Shown here: one piece after another, positions 18,395 to 27,573 of the stretch
How positions within the stretch are numbered: the first letter of the stretch is position 1
How the letters are laid out: each line of letters starts with the position of its first letter
Assembly (NCBI RefSeq): GCF_900095225.1
Contig: NZ_LT607414.1
Span: 1-64,000 of the forward strand
DNA length: 64,000 nucleotides
Reading direction: 5' to 3'
Source: Pseudomonas sp. UMAB-08
GTDB taxonomy: Bacteria; Pseudomonadota; Gammaproteobacteria; Pseudomonadales; Pseudomonadaceae
Notes under the pieces: generated by a model
Database searches by the model: none
Told to the model about the DNA's origin: nothing
What the model saw: the letters and a program-made list of their open reading frames with translations, nothing else
Translations under genes and position numbers: made by a program

Positions 18395-18946
18395 TTACGG
18401 CGCAACCACCAAGTGCAGACTGTCCCGAATACGCTGCACCTCCTCTTTGCTCGCGACGTAGCCATCGGCAGAGCCCGCGTATGAAAGTGACCAGGCCATG
18501 TCGTGGTTTGCTGCCGCGACCAGCGTCTGAGTCATGACGTGCCCGCCGTTCTGAGTGATGGTGCAGGTGGTTTCCAGCGCCGGAAGATCACTCAGAGTGC
18601 TTTCATGGATCTTGCTGCAAACGCTCTGAAATCCACCCCGGACAAAGTCGATCTGGACCGATTTTCGCATTTCCAGCAATACGCTCTGCACGTTGACATC
18701 ATGCCCCGGCTGAAGCCGCGACTGAGTCAACTCCATGACCATGATCGGGTCGCCATTCTGATCATTCTTGACTGCGCGTTGTCTCATTTGCACTGACGGC
18801 TGCGCTGCGGCATCAGCGGCTGGTGGCAAAGGCTCGACTTCCCAGCCGCTTGGCCAGGTGATCAACACATCGGCCGCATGCACACCGCTCAGGCCGAGCA
18901 GCAGGCACAGGCTTATCAAGGATGATCTGCGTTGCAGGTAAATCAT
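18395..18946 (-). CDS. Secreted DUF4946-type protein
   Basis: 183 residues with a cleavable signal peptide (MIYLQRRSSLISLCLLLGLS, cleavage probably after VHAA near 25), so periplasmic or exported. The mature part begins with a WPSGWEVEPLP stretch and has two cysteines (around residues 109 and 127) that could form a disulfide. I recognise it as the Pseudomonas DUF4946 family by its overall look, with moderate confidence. No enzyme motif is visible and no function is assigned. Monocistronic, divergent from gloA. Confidence 0.7.
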   Translation of the reverse strand: MIYLQRRSSLISLCLLLGLSGVHAADVLITWPSGWEVEPLPPAADAAAQPSVQMRQRAVKNDQNGDPIMVMELTQSRLQPGHDVNVQSVLLEMRKSVQIDFVRGGFQSVCSKIHESTLSDLPALETTCTITQNGGHVMTQTLVAAANHDMAWSLSYAGSADGYVASKEEVQRIRDSLHLVVAP

Positions 18947-19099
18947 GATCGGGACTACCAGGACAATGAGCCGGAAAGTTTGAGCCTGTCACCGCCAACG
19001 GACAAGGCTTTGCCGCCTTTTTATCACCGCCCGGGTTTGGCACTGACTGCCCTGCCCCGTATCATTTGGCGATTACAGATTTTTTAACGGGAGATACCC

Positions 19100-19621
19100 A
19101 TGAGCTTGCACGAACTGAACACCTTTGCCGGCGTCACCGCCACCCCGGATGTCGCGACACAAGGCTTTGTGTTCAACCACACTATGCTGCGAGTCAAGGA
19201 CATTACGGCTTCCCTGGATTTCTACACCCGCGTATTGGGCTTCAGCCTGGTTGAAAAACGTGACTTCCCTGAAGCGGAATTCAGCCTGTATTTCCTTGCA
19301 TTGGTGGATAAAGGACAGATCCCGGCAGACGACGCCGCTCGCAACCAGTGGATGAAATCCATTCCCGGGATTCTGGAGCTGACTCACAACCACGGTACCG
19401 AGAACGACACAGCCTTCACCTACCACAACGGCAATACCGACCCGCGCGGTTTTGGCCATATCTGCCTCTCCGTTCCGGATGTTCACGTGGCGTGCGAACG
19501 CTTCGAAAGCCTGGGCGTCCCGTTTCAGAAGCGCCTGGCCGATGGCCGCATGAACAACTTGGCCTTCATCAAAGACCCGGATGGCTATTGGGTCGAAATC
19601 ATTCAACCGACGCCGCTCTGA
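19100..19621 (+). CDS. gloA: Lactoylglutathione lyase (glyoxalase I)
   Basis: 173 residues, cytoplasmic. It turns the hemithioacetal of methylglyoxal and glutathione into S-lactoylglutathione. Metal ligands are seen in FNHTMLRVKD (His), the Glu of LELTHNHG, GFGHICLSV (His) and the Glu of VEIIQP. The internal segment around NTDPRGFGHICL is typical of the longer, eukaryote-like GloA form (~170-180 residues). GGGAGA precedes the ATG. It sits tail-to-tail with ahpF and shares a bidirectional terminator. Related in theme to gor at 26 kb (glutathione). Confidence 0.92.
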   Translation: MSLHELNTFAGVTATPDVATQGFVFNHTMLRVKDITASLDFYTRVLGFSLVEKRDFPEAEFSLYFLALVDKGQIPADDAARNQWMKSIPGILELTHNHGTENDTAFTYHNGNTDPRGFGHICLSVPDVHVACERFESLGVPFQKRLADGRMNNLAFIKDPDGYWVEIIQPTPL

Positions 19622-19640
19622 CCTCAAAATACGGTGTTAT

Positions 19641-19667
19641 GAAAAAGCCCCCTGCATGCAGGGGGCT
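19641..19667. terminator. Shared terminator of gloA and ahpF
   Basis: An uninterrupted 22-nt palindrome at 19646-19667 (AGCCCCCTGCA and its complement). The strong T-run lies on the minus-strand side (AAAAA at 19642-19646), so it mainly ends ahpF and may also stop gloA. Confidence 0.85.
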
Positions 19668-19688
19668 CCTTAGTCGCAATCGCCTGAA

Positions 19689-21251
19689 TCACTCCGGCGC
19701 AGAAGTACGGATCAAGTGATCAAACGCACTCAGCGATGCTTTTGCACCTTCGCCCAGCGCGATGATGATCTGCTTGTAAGGCGCTGTGGTGACATCACCG
19801 GCTGCGAAAATCCCGGGAATAGAAGTCTCGCCACGGGAATCAACAACGATCTCGCCGCGCGGTGACAACTCGATGGTGCCTTTGAGCCAGTCGGTGTTAG
19901 GCAGCAAGCCGATCTGGACGAAGATCCCTTCTAGCCCGATGGTCAATGTTTCGCCTGATTGGCGATTTTTGTAGAGCAAGCCGTTGACCTTTTGACCGTC
20001 GCCGGTCACTTCCGTGGTCTGCGCGCTGGTGATCACCGTCACGTTCGGCAGGCTGTTGAGCTTGCGCTGCAAGACAGCGTCGGCACGCAGCTGGACATCA
20101 AACTCCAGCAAGGTGACATGACTGACGACACCCGCCAGGTCGATGGCCGCTTCTACACCCGAGTTGCCACCACCAATCACGGCGACACGTTTACCCTTGA
20201 ACAGCGGGCCATCGCAATGCGGGCAGTACGCCACGCCACGGTTGCGGTATTGCTGCTCACCGGGGACGTTCATTTCGCGCCATCTTGCGCCGGTCGCGAG
20301 AATCACGGTCCTGGACTTGAGCGAGGCGCCGCTGGCGAACTTCACTTCGTGCAACGCTCCGTCCTTGCCCGGAATAAGCTGATCCGCGCGCTGCAGGTTC
20401 ATGATGTCGACGTCGTATTGCTTGACGTGCTCTTCCAGCGCAACGGCCAGTTTAGGACCCTCGGTGTGCTGGACAGAGATGAAGTTCTCGATGGCCATGG
20501 TATCAAGCACCTGACCGCCAAAACGCTCAGCCGCAACACCGGTCCGAATACCTTTGCGTGCCGCGTAGACCGCAGCCGCCGCACCGGCGGGGCCGCCACC
20601 GACTATCAGTACATCAAAGGCTTCTTTGGCATTGAGCTTTTCAGCTTGCCGATCACTAGCGCTGGTGTCGATCTTGGCCAGAATTTCCTCCAGGCCCATG
20701 CGACCCTGACCAAACAATTCGCCGTTCAGGTAAACGCTCGGCACAGACATGATCTGCCGGTCAGTGACTTCGGCCTGGAACAATGCCCCGTCGATGGCGA
20801 CGTGACGGATGCCAGGGTTGAGCACGGCCATCAAGTTCAAGGCTTGAACGACGTCCGGGCAGTTCTGGCAAGACTGGGAAAAATAGGTTTCAAAATTGAA
20901 TTCACCCTTGAGCGAGCGAATCTGTTCGATAACGTCCGCACTGGCTTTGGACGGATGACCGCCGACTTGCAACAGCGCCAACACCAGCGAGGTAAATTCG
21001 TGGCCCATGGGGATGCCGGCAAAGCGCAGGCTGATATCGGCTCCCGGGCGGTTCAGCGAGAACGACGGCGTGCGCGCATCGGTCCCGTTGTCGAGCAAGG
21101 TGATGTGCGGCGTCAGACTGACGATATCTTTGAGCAGCGCGAGCATTTCTTCGGATTTCGCGCCGTCATCAAGGGATGCAACGATCTCGAACGGCAGGGT
21201 AACCCGCTCCAGGTATGACTTCAGCTGGGCTTTAAGATTGGCGTCCAACAT
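19689..21251 (-). CDS. ahpF: Alkyl hydroperoxide reductase subunit F
   Basis: 520 residues, the NADH-dependent flavoprotein that re-reduces AhpC. The N-terminal tandem thioredoxin-fold domain has a CQNC redox pair near residue 129. A linker leads to a thioredoxin-reductase-like part with [10 protein letters not shown] (FAD), CPHC near residue 345 and [10 protein letters not shown] (NADH). [10 protein letters not shown] closes the FAD site. Full length for the family. It follows ahpC, but a strong hairpin lies in the 126-bp gap, so it is probably made at a lower level than AhpC. Confidence 0.95.
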   Translation of the reverse strand: MLDANLKAQLKSYLERVTLPFEIVASLDDGAKSEEMLALLKDIVSLTPHITLLDNGTDARTPSFSLNRPGADISLRFAGIPMGHEFTSLVLALLQVGGHPSKASADVIEQIRSLKGEFNFETYFSQSCQNCPDVVQALNLMAVLNPGIRHVAIDGALFQAEVTDRQIMSVPSVYLNGELFGQGRMGLEEILAKIDTSASDRQAEKLNAKEAFDVLIVGGGPAGAAAAVYAARKGIRTGVAAERFGGQVLDTMAIENFISVQHTEGPKLAVALEEHVKQYDVDIMNLQRADQLIPGKDGALHEVKFASGASLKSRTVILATGARWREMNVPGEQQYRNRGVAYCPHCDGPLFKGKRVAVIGGGNSGVEAAIDLAGVVSHVTLLEFDVQLRADAVLQRKLNSLPNVTVITSAQTTEVTGDGQKVNGLLYKNRQSGETLTIGLEGIFVQIGLLPNTDWLKGTIELSPRGEIVVDSRGETSIPGIFAAGDVTTAPYKQIIIALGEGAKASLSAFDHLIRTSAPE

Positions 21252-21281
21252 GAGGGCGATTTCCTTTTTTTGTACGCTAGA

Positions 21282-21316
21282 AAAAACAACGCCCAGGCGA
21301 TGGTCGCCCGGGCGTT
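21282..21316 (-). terminator. Internal terminator/attenuator between ahpC and ahpF
   Basis: AACGCCC (21288-21294) pairs with GGGCGTT (21310-21316). An inner helix between them extends the hairpin. On the minus strand the stem is followed by TTGTTTTTTC (21280-21289). It stands 62 bp after the ahpC stop and 31 bp before the ahpF start, so part of the transcription should stop before ahpF. Confidence 0.8.
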
Positions 21317-21377
21317 TTTGGGGGCGATGCGGTTTACGTGCTTAAGAGCTCATGGCCCCCAGCCGATGCATGTCGAC

Positions 21378-21941
21378 TTAGATCTTGCCGACCAGGTCAA
21401 GAGACGGGGCCAGAGTGGCTTCGCCTTCTTTCCATTTGGCTGGGCAAACTTCGCCTGGGTGAGCAGCAACGTACTGGGCAGCTTTGACCTTGCGCAGCAG
21501 CTCGGAAGCGTCACGGCCTACGCCGCCATCGTTGAGTTCAACGATTTTGATCTGACCTTCCGGGTTGATCACGAAGGTGCCGCGGTCAGCCAGACCTGCT
21601 TCTTCGATCAGTACATCGAAGTTGCGCGAGATCACGTGAGTCGGGTCACCGATCAATGGGAACTGGACTTTGCTGATCACCTCGGAGGTGTCGTGCCAGG
21701 CTTTGTGGGCGAAATGGGTGTCAGTCGACACGCCGTAGATTTCAACGCCCAGTTTCTTGAACTCAGCGTAGTTATCAGCCAGATCGCCCAGTTCGGTAGG
21801 GCAAACGAAGGTGAAGTCAGCTGGGTAGAAGAATACGACAGACCATTTGCCTTTCAGGTCGGCTTCAGAGACGTCGACGAATGCGTTGTTGGCGAACGCA
21901 GTGGCTTTGAATGGCTTGACTTGGCTGTTGATGATAGGCAT
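21378..21941 (-). CDS. ahpC: Alkyl hydroperoxide reductase subunit C (2-Cys peroxiredoxin)
   Basis: 187 residues, cytoplasmic. It reduces H2O2, organic peroxides and peroxynitrite. The peroxidatic cysteine is C47 in FTFVCPTEL and the resolving cysteine is C166 in GEVCPAKW, matching the enterobacterial AhpC layout. A purine-rich ribosome site (AGGAGA) precedes the ATG. A candidate OxyR site lies ~70-105 bp upstream. Recycled by AhpF, encoded next. Confidence 0.96.
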   Translation of the reverse strand: MPIINSQVKPFKATAFANNAFVDVSEADLKGKWSVVFFYPADFTFVCPTELGDLADNYAEFKKLGVEIYGVSTDTHFAHKAWHDTSEVISKVQFPLIGDPTHVISRNFDVLIEEAGLADRGTFVINPEGQIKIVELNDGGVGRDASELLRKVKAAQYVAAHPGEVCPAKWKEGEATLAPSLDLVGKI

Positions 21942-22009
21942 CGATGAATCTCCTGATGGTTGGAAAAATCTATGAGATGGATCTTACGCACAACCGGCGG
22001 CACGGGCTC

Positions 22010-22046
22010 ATTGGCAAACCTCATGCCGCTGATTGGTTTTCACTAT
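22010..22046 (-). promoter_or_regulatory. Candidate OxyR-binding site upstream of ahpC
   Basis: On the minus strand, ATAGTGAAAACCAAT, 7 nt, then ATGAGGTTTGCCAAT. This follows the OxyR spacing of two 15-nt half-sites separated by 7 nt, with ATAG..CAAT and ATGA..CAAT ends against the consensus ATAG..CTAT. The match is partial, but the position (68-105 bp before the ahpC start) fits. It overlaps the stop codon of the recombinase gene. Confidence 0.45.
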
Positions 22047-23002
22047 AAGAGATGTTTATTAATAGAAGAAATCACTGGAGCCTCTGCGCTGCCACTGACT
22101 GACATGAATGGCGTGGCTTCGATATAGCGCAAAGCCGACTTCATGTCTTTCCAGCCGACGTAGCTCATCAGCGACTTCAGGTCCCAACCGCTGCGGTGCG
22201 CCCACGTGGCAAAACCCCGGCGTAATGAGTGGCTGGTGTACTGCTCGGCGGGAATACCCGCACGCCCCAGCGCCTGACGCAGCAACGGAATGATGCTATT
22301 GGCGTGCAAGCCCTCTTCGCCCAGATTGCCCCAGCGATCAATGGCTCTGAACACCGGGCCGCGCACCAGAGCTGCGCAATTGATCCACTCGATGTAGGCC
22401 TGTACCGGGCATAAACGCTGAAGTGCCGGGGTCTGGTAGGTCTTGCCCAGATTGTCCCGATCACTTTTGCTGCGCGGCAGATACAAACTGATCCCTGAGC
22501 CCGCGACCGCTTGAACATGTTCGATGTCCAGGCGACACAGTTCGTCGCTGCGGAAACCTCGCCAGAATCCCAGCAGGATCAGCGCCGCATCGCGACGGCA
22601 ACGTAAAAGCTCTGGCTGATTGTCGTCGGCCTGCGCCTGTACGGCTTCTTGATCGAGCCACGCCACCACGTGTTCCAGCTGTTGCAGTTGCAGTGGCTCA
22701 GCCTGTTTCTCCTGAGCGGGATGCAGGGCGCGAATACCCTTGAACACCTTGCGTACGACGGGCGCTTTGGTCGGGTCTGCAAATCCTTGGCTGTTGTGCC
22801 ATTGCGCCAATGCCGACAAGCGCAACTTCAGCGTGTTGATCGACAGCACGCCTGCATACGCCACCAGGTAGCGCGCCACGCTGTCGCTGGTCGCAGGCAG
22901 AAACCCGCCCCACGTCACTTCGAAATGCTCGATGGCCGCCCGGTAGCTGCGTCGCGTGTTGTCACGGGTCGCGGCTGATAAGTAGCGATCGAGATCATTC
23001 AT
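22043..23002 (-). CDS. Tyrosine site-specific recombinase (phage-integrase family)
   Basis: 319 residues. The N-terminal SAM-like core-binding domain spans ~1-100. The catalytic domain follows, with the arginine in GFRSDEL, a lysine in PRSKSD, HSLRRG (the HxxR pair), a tryptophan in GWKD and the nucleophile tyrosine in ALRYIEAT near residue 300. All catalytic positions are present, so it should be active. It is smaller than most island integrases and sits in core-looking DNA without a tRNA or flanking repeats. It is divergent from a KfrA-like gene with a 177-bp shared control region. Its target site is unknown; it is not XerC or XerD by context. Confidence 0.85.
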   Translation of the reverse strand: MNDLDRYLSAATRDNTRRSYRAAIEHFEVTWGGFLPATSDSVARYLVAYAGVLSINTLKLRLSALAQWHNSQGFADPTKAPVVRKVFKGIRALHPAQEKQAEPLQLQQLEHVVAWLDQEAVQAQADDNQPELLRCRRDAALILLGFWRGFRSDELCRLDIEHVQAVAGSGISLYLPRSKSDRDNLGKTYQTPALQRLCPVQAYIEWINCAALVRGPVFRAIDRWGNLGEEGLHANSIIPLLRQALGRAGIPAEQYTSHSLRRGFATWAHRSGWDLKSLMSYVGWKDMKSALRYIEATPFMSVSGSAEAPVISSINKHLL

Positions 23003-23129
23003 GGTTGGAGATTCCGTTTGTGTACTGAAAAGCGCGGTTGAAACGCGTTTTTTGCGGCTCGGATTGGATAATACCTTAATATCCCGTGTGTATTTTTAGA
23101 ATTACAGCAGCATAATTTGTATTCCTATA

Positions 23130-23152
23130 GTATGTAATTACAGGGTACATAC
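23130..23152. promoter_or_regulatory. Inverted repeat operator candidate between recombinase and KfrA-like gene
   Basis: GTATGTA (23130-23136) and TACATAC (23146-23152) form a perfect 7-bp inverted repeat with a 9-bp centre. It lies 28 bp before the KfrA-like start in an AT-rich divergent promoter region. KfrA proteins bind repeats at their own promoters, so autoregulation is a fair inference. Confidence 0.45.
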
Positions 23153-23179
23153 CACAGTACGAAATCGTAGGAGCTCGAC

Positions 23180-24196
23180 ATGGCACGCGGCGGTGTAAAC
23201 AAGGCAGTCGTTCAGATGGCACGCTCGGCGCTGCTCGCGCGCGGCGAGCACCCGAGCATCGACGCGGTACGTATCGAAATGGGCAACACCGGCTCGAAGA
23301 CGACCATTCACCGCTATTTGAAGGAGTTGGACGAAACTGATACCCGCAGCAATGCGCCGCAGGCCGAGATCGGGGACGAACTGACTGAGTTGGTGAGTCG
23401 ACTGGCGCAGCGATTACAGGAACAGGCGCATGCACTTGTCGACCAGGCGCAAGCCGCCTTCACGGCCAAACAGGATGAACTGCGAAAGGAATTGACGGCA
23501 GCACAAGTCCAGTTAAGCGAGTTGCAGAGCCAGTTCATTGCCCAAGGCGATGATCTCAGCGTACAAAACGCAGCCCTGGATGCCACTCGCGAGTTGCTGC
23601 ATACCGAGCAAACAACCACCGCCCGCCTCTTTCAGGCCCATCACGATCTCGAGCTTCGCGTGCAGGACAAGGAGGGACAAATACGGTCACTGGAGGAAAA
23701 ACACCTGCATGCGCGTGACGCCCTTGAGCACTATCGCAACTCAGTCAAGGAACAGCGCGAGCAGGAACAGCGTCGTCACGAGGGGCAATTGCAACAGGTG
23801 CAAATGGAACTGCGCCAGGCGCAACAAAGCGCGATGGTGCGCCAGGATGAAATTACCCAATTGAATCGTGACAACGAGCGCTTGCTGGCCGAAACCCGCA
23901 GCACCCTGCGCGAGCTGAGCGCGCGGCAAGAGCAACTGAACAAGGCGACGAACCAATCGGCAAGTCTGAACGAGCAGTACCAGCACACGCACACCCAGTG
24001 CGCATTACTGCAAGAACGCCTGAGTGCAGCACAGAGCGAAAGCGATCTGCTCAAACAGGCTCTGGCCGAGCAACAGCAGTCAAACCAAACACTTCAGCTC
24101 GAGATGATCAAGGCGCAGCTGGCCCTGGAAAACCTGCGCATATCTCATTCAGCCATCAACGAAGTGTCCGAAACGCCAATACCCCAGCAACCGTAA
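23180..24196 (+). CDS. KfrA-like DNA-binding coiled-coil protein
   Basis: 338 residues. Residues 1-60 are the KfrA N-terminal DNA-binding domain (MARGGVNKAVVQMARSALLA; TGSKTTIHRYLKEL as recognition part). Residues ~75-315 are almost continuous coiled coil rich in Gln, Glu and Leu. The tail is short and polar. TAGGAG precedes the ATG. KfrA of plasmids is an autorepressor with a long alpha-helical tail that supports partitioning. This is a chromosomal relative, paired head-to-head with a tyrosine recombinase. Its role may be regulating that recombinase or organising DNA; neither is shown by the sequence. Confidence 0.85.
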   Translation: MARGGVNKAVVQMARSALLARGEHPSIDAVRIEMGNTGSKTTIHRYLKELDETDTRSNAPQAEIGDELTELVSRLAQRLQEQAHALVDQAQAAFTAKQDELRKELTAAQVQLSELQSQFIAQGDDLSVQNAALDATRELLHTEQTTTARLFQAHHDLELRVQDKEGQIRSLEEKHLHARDALEHYRNSVKEQREQEQRRHEGQLQQVQMELRQAQQSAMVRQDEITQLNRDNERLLAETRSTLRELSARQEQLNKATNQSASLNEQYQHTHTQCALLQERLSAAQSESDLLKQALAEQQQSNQTLQLEMIKAQLALENLRISHSAINEVSETPIPQQP

Positions 24197-24217
24197 TCAA
24201 CACTCAGGCCTTGGCGC

Positions 24218-26041
24218 TCAGGGCCGTGCGCGCTCGATCATATTGCGTACCTTGAGTGCTAGCTCATCGATGCTGAACGGCTTGATCAACATATCCATGC
24301 CTTGATCAAGAAACCCCGCACACATTTCAGCGTTACTCGCATACCCCGTCATGAACAGCACACCCAGATCAGGGCGGTGCTGTCGGGCAATGCCTGCCAG
24401 TTGTTGTCCGTCAAGCCCTGGTAGCACGACATCGCTGACCAGCAGATCAATACGTTCCCGGCCTTGCAGCACAATGAGTGCGGTTTCACCGTCGCACGCC
24501 TCAAGCGTCGCGTAACCGAGTTCACGTAATACATCGATCACCAACGTGCGCACAGCCACCTCGTCCTCGACCACCAGCACTTGCTCACCCTTTAGCGCCC
24601 GCGGTGGGCGTGGGTTATCGTGCTCGGCGATATGCCGCTCACCCAACTCCAGATGGCAAGGCAAATACAAATGAATGCGCGTACCTTGCCCCTCGGCGCT
24701 GTCGATATGCACATGACCACCGGTTTGCTTGATGAACCCATAAACCATGGACAAGCCCAGCCCGGTGCCCTGCCCGATCGGCTTGGTGGTAAAGAAGGGA
24801 TCGAAGGCACGACCAAGCACCTCGGCCGACATTCCGCTACCACTGTCTCCAACGGTCAGCAGCACGTACTCACCGGGCGTCAGCGTGTCCTGTTGCATAT
24901 CGATGCGTGCGATTGCTGTACTGATCGTCAGCTGTCCACCCCCTGGCATCGCGTCGCGGGCATTGATCACCAGGTTCAACAAGGCATTTTCCAACTGATG
25001 TTCGTCGGTATTGGCTTGCCACAAGCGAGACTGAAGGTCAGTGCGCAGTACGATACTTTCGCCAAGCGTGCGCCGCAGCAACTCCTCCATGGAGATCACC
25101 ATCCGATTCACGTCCACCGCCTTCGGGCTCAGCGACTGACGCCGGGCAAACGCCAGTAGTCGGTGCGTCAACGAGGCTGCACGGTTGGCCGAGGTCATCG
25201 CCGCATCAATGTAGCGATCGATCTCCCCTACGCGCCCGGCTGCGACACGCCGCTGAATCAACTCAAGCGCGCCAAGCACGCCCGTCAGCATGTTATTGAA
25301 GTCGTGGGCGATACCACCCGTCAGTTGCCCGATAGCGTCCATTTTTTGCGCATGACGCAGCGCCTCTTCAGCGTTTTCACGCTCTCTCATTTCGACTTGG
25401 AGCAATTCGTTGATCCGAAGCATTTCCAGGGTGCGCTCTGCCACCCGCCGCTCCAGGCCTTCATTGAGATCGCGCAACGCTTCTTGCTGATCGTACAAAG
25501 CCCTACGCAGCTCCAACTGGTTGACCACCTGACGCGCCAAGGCGGCCAGAGCGGCAAGCTTCGACTCAGAAAGATGTCGAGGCTCTACATCGTAAACACA
25601 GAGCGTCCCCAGCGGCAGCCCTTCAGCGGTGAGCAGCGCGGTCCCGGCATAAAAACGCAGGTTTGGGACATCGGCGACCAGAGGGTTATCGGCGAACCGC
25701 GGATCCACTCGCAGATCGTCGACCATCATCACGCCGGGCTGACGAATCGTCTGAGCGCAAATAGAATGTTCAATGAGCACTTCCGGCAACGCCAGTCCCG
25801 CCTGAGCCTTGGGCCACTGGCGCCCGGCATCGATCAGATTGATCTGCGCCATCGGCACCTCGCACAGCTGGGCCGCGAGACAGGCAATATCATCGAATGC
25901 CTGTTCCGGTAACGTGTCGAGGATGTTGAAGTGAGCAAGCGCGGCTAATCGCGCCTCCTCACTCCAGGGCGCTGCGACCCCAAGGTTGTGGCTGCTCAAG
26001 AAGCTGACCCACGTCCTGAAAACTTCTTCTGCATGGCTCAA
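24218..26041 (-). CDS. Hybrid sensor histidine kinase with GAF and receiver domains
   Basis: 607 residues, no membrane helix, so a cytoplasmic sensor. A GAF domain occupies ~30-175. A coiled linker spans ~180-230. HisKA follows with the phospho-accepting H246 in GGIAHDFNNML. The HATPase has GDSGSGM and GTGLGLSMVYG (~395-435). A C-terminal receiver (~486-605) has the acidic pair in VVEDE and phospho-acceptor D537 in LLVSDVVLPG. The GAF sequence resembles those that sense redox or small ligands, but the ligand cannot be told. No partner regulator is adjacent. Monocistronic, tail-to-tail with the KfrA-like gene. Confidence 0.88.
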   Translation of the reverse strand: MSHAEEVFRTWVSFLSSHNLGVAAPWSEEARLAALAHFNILDTLPEQAFDDIACLAAQLCEVPMAQINLIDAGRQWPKAQAGLALPEVLIEHSICAQTIRQPGVMMVDDLRVDPRFADNPLVADVPNLRFYAGTALLTAEGLPLGTLCVYDVEPRHLSESKLAALAALARQVVNQLELRRALYDQQEALRDLNEGLERRVAERTLEMLRINELLQVEMRERENAEEALRHAQKMDAIGQLTGGIAHDFNNMLTGVLGALELIQRRVAAGRVGEIDRYIDAAMTSANRAASLTHRLLAFARRQSLSPKAVDVNRMVISMEELLRRTLGESIVLRTDLQSRLWQANTDEHQLENALLNLVINARDAMPGGGQLTISTAIARIDMQQDTLTPGEYVLLTVGDSGSGMSAEVLGRAFDPFFTTKPIGQGTGLGLSMVYGFIKQTGGHVHIDSAEGQGTRIHLYLPCHLELGERHIAEHDNPRPPRALKGEQVLVVEDEVAVRTLVIDVLRELGYATLEACDGETALIVLQGRERIDLLVSDVVLPGLDGQQLAGIARQHRPDLGVLFMTGYASNAEMCAGFLDQGMDMLIKPFSIDELALKVRNMIERARP

Positions 26042-26086
26042 TCCTCGTCCTGCAGCTCGAGTGATGACTGGCGATATTTAACCAGC

Positions 26087-27445
26087 TTAGCTGGCGACGG
26101 GCGTACGCAGCGTGACAAATTCCTCGGCTGCTGTCGGGTGTACGCCAATGGTTTCATCGAATATCTGTTTGGTGGCGCCGGCTTTCAACGCGATGGCCAA
26201 GCCTTGGATGATTTCGCCAGCCTCTGGCCCGACCATGTGACAACCGAGCACCTTATCCGTTTTAACGTCGACCACCAGCTTCATCAGCGTGCGCTCCTGA
26301 TTGTCAGTGAGCGATAGCTTCATTGGGCGGAAACGGCTTTCAAAAATCTGAACCTCGTGACCTTCTTTCCGGGCATCTTCCTCGGTCAGGCCCACGGTCC
26401 CAATGTTCGGCAGACTGAAAACCGCCGTTGGGATATGAGTGTAGTCAACCGGACGATACTGCTCAGGCTTGAACAGGCGTCGAGCAACCGCCATGCCTTC
26501 GGCCAGCGCGACTGGCGTCAGTTGCACCCCGCCGATGACATCGCCAATCGCCAGAATCGACGGTTCACTGCTTTGATAGCGTTCGTCGACTTCGATATAG
26601 CCGGCCTTGTCGAGTTTGACCCGGGTATTTTCCAGCCCCAGGTTATCCAGCATCGGCCGCCGCCCGGTGGCGTAGAACACGCTGTCGGCGATCAATTGAC
26701 GACCGTCCTTGAGCGACAACTGCAAGCTACCGTCGTCTTGTTTGTCGATACGCTCGATATCGGAATTGAATTGCAGATCAATGCCGCGTTTGGTCAGCTC
26801 TTGTTGCAGATGGGTCCGAACGGCACCATCGAAACCGCGCAGGAATAATTCGCCGCGATAAAGCTGAGTGACCTCAGCGCCAAGACCATTGAAGATCGAC
26901 GCGAACTCCACGGCGATATAGCCACCGCCGACCACCACGATACGTTTGGGCAGTTGCTTGAGGAAGAAAGCCTCTTGGGAGGTAATCGCGTATTCGCTCC
27001 CTGGGAACTCAGGGACCTGCGGCCAGCCGCCAGTCGCGATCAAAATGTGTTCGGCGCTGTAAGTCTGACCGTCGATTTCAACCTGATGCGGATCGCGCAG
27101 CTTGGCGTGCCCCTCAATCAGGGTCACGCCACTGTTGACCAGCAGGTTGCGATAGATGTCATTGAGGCGGTGGATTTCACGGTCTTTGTTGGCGATCAAG
27201 GTCGGCCAATCGAACCTGGCCTCACCGACCGACCAGCCAAAGCCTTTGGCTTGCTCAAAATCGTCAGAATAGTGAGCGCCATAGACCAGCAACTTTTTCG
27301 GCACACAGCCCACGTTGACACAGGTACCGCCCAGATATCGGCTTTCCGCAACCGCTACGCGCGCACCAAAACCGGCGGCAAAACGTGCCGCTCGTACACC
27401 GCCGGAACCGGCACCAATCACAAAAAGGTCGAAGTCGTAGGCCAT
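26087..27445 (-). CDS. gor: Glutathione-disulfide reductase
   Basis: 452 residues from the ATG at 27445, chosen because AAGGAGA lies 7 nt upstream and the protein then begins [20 protein letters not shown], the FAD motif. A longer frame from 27487 adds 14 unrelated residues. The redox pair is in [13 protein letters not shown] (~residues 40-52). The NADPH motif GGGYIAVEF is near 172. The C-terminal dimer interface ends with [10 protein letters not shown], the active-site His-Glu. It reduces oxidised glutathione with NADPH in the cytoplasm, supporting enzymes such as GloA. Confidence 0.94.
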   Translation of the reverse strand: MAYDFDLFVIGAGSGGVRAARFAAGFGARVAVAESRYLGGTCVNVGCVPKKLLVYGAHYSDDFEQAKGFGWSVGEARFDWPTLIANKDREIHRLNDIYRNLLVNSGVTLIEGHAKLRDPHQVEIDGQTYSAEHILIATGGWPQVPEFPGSEYAITSQEAFFLKQLPKRIVVVGGGYIAVEFASIFNGLGAEVTQLYRGELFLRGFDGAVRTHLQQELTKRGIDLQFNSDIERIDKQDDGSLQLSLKDGRQLIADSVFYATGRRPMLDNLGLENTRVKLDKAGYIEVDERYQSSEPSILAIGDVIGGVQLTPVALAEGMAVARRLFKPEQYRPVDYTHIPTAVFSLPNIGTVGLTEEDARKEGHEVQIFESRFRPMKLSLTDNQERTLMKLVVDVKTDKVLGCHMVGPEAGEIIQGLAIALKAGATKQIFDETIGVHPTAAEEFVTLRTPVAS

Positions 27446-27514
27446 TGCTGTCTCCTTAGCAGGCCAACAGCATAACCGCTTCGGCATTGTCGGTCAGCGC
27501 TGTTGGCCAGAAAC

Positions 27515-27542
27515 GACAAAGCCACCCGAAGGTGGCTTTGTC
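27515..27542 (-). terminator. Terminator of galU
   Basis: GACAAAGCCACC (27515-27526), loop CGAA, GGTGGCTTTGTC (27531-27542): a 12-bp perfect stem. On the minus strand it is followed by GTTTCTGG, a short U-stretch. It lies 32 bp after the galU stop. Confidence 0.8.
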
Positions 27543-27573
27543 CTATAAGCAAGCCTGAAAGAAACTCAGATGC

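Noticed and set aside
19959..21218. 419-codon frame antisense to ahpF
   Set aside because: GC-rich shadow frame. AhpF is certain on the other strand.
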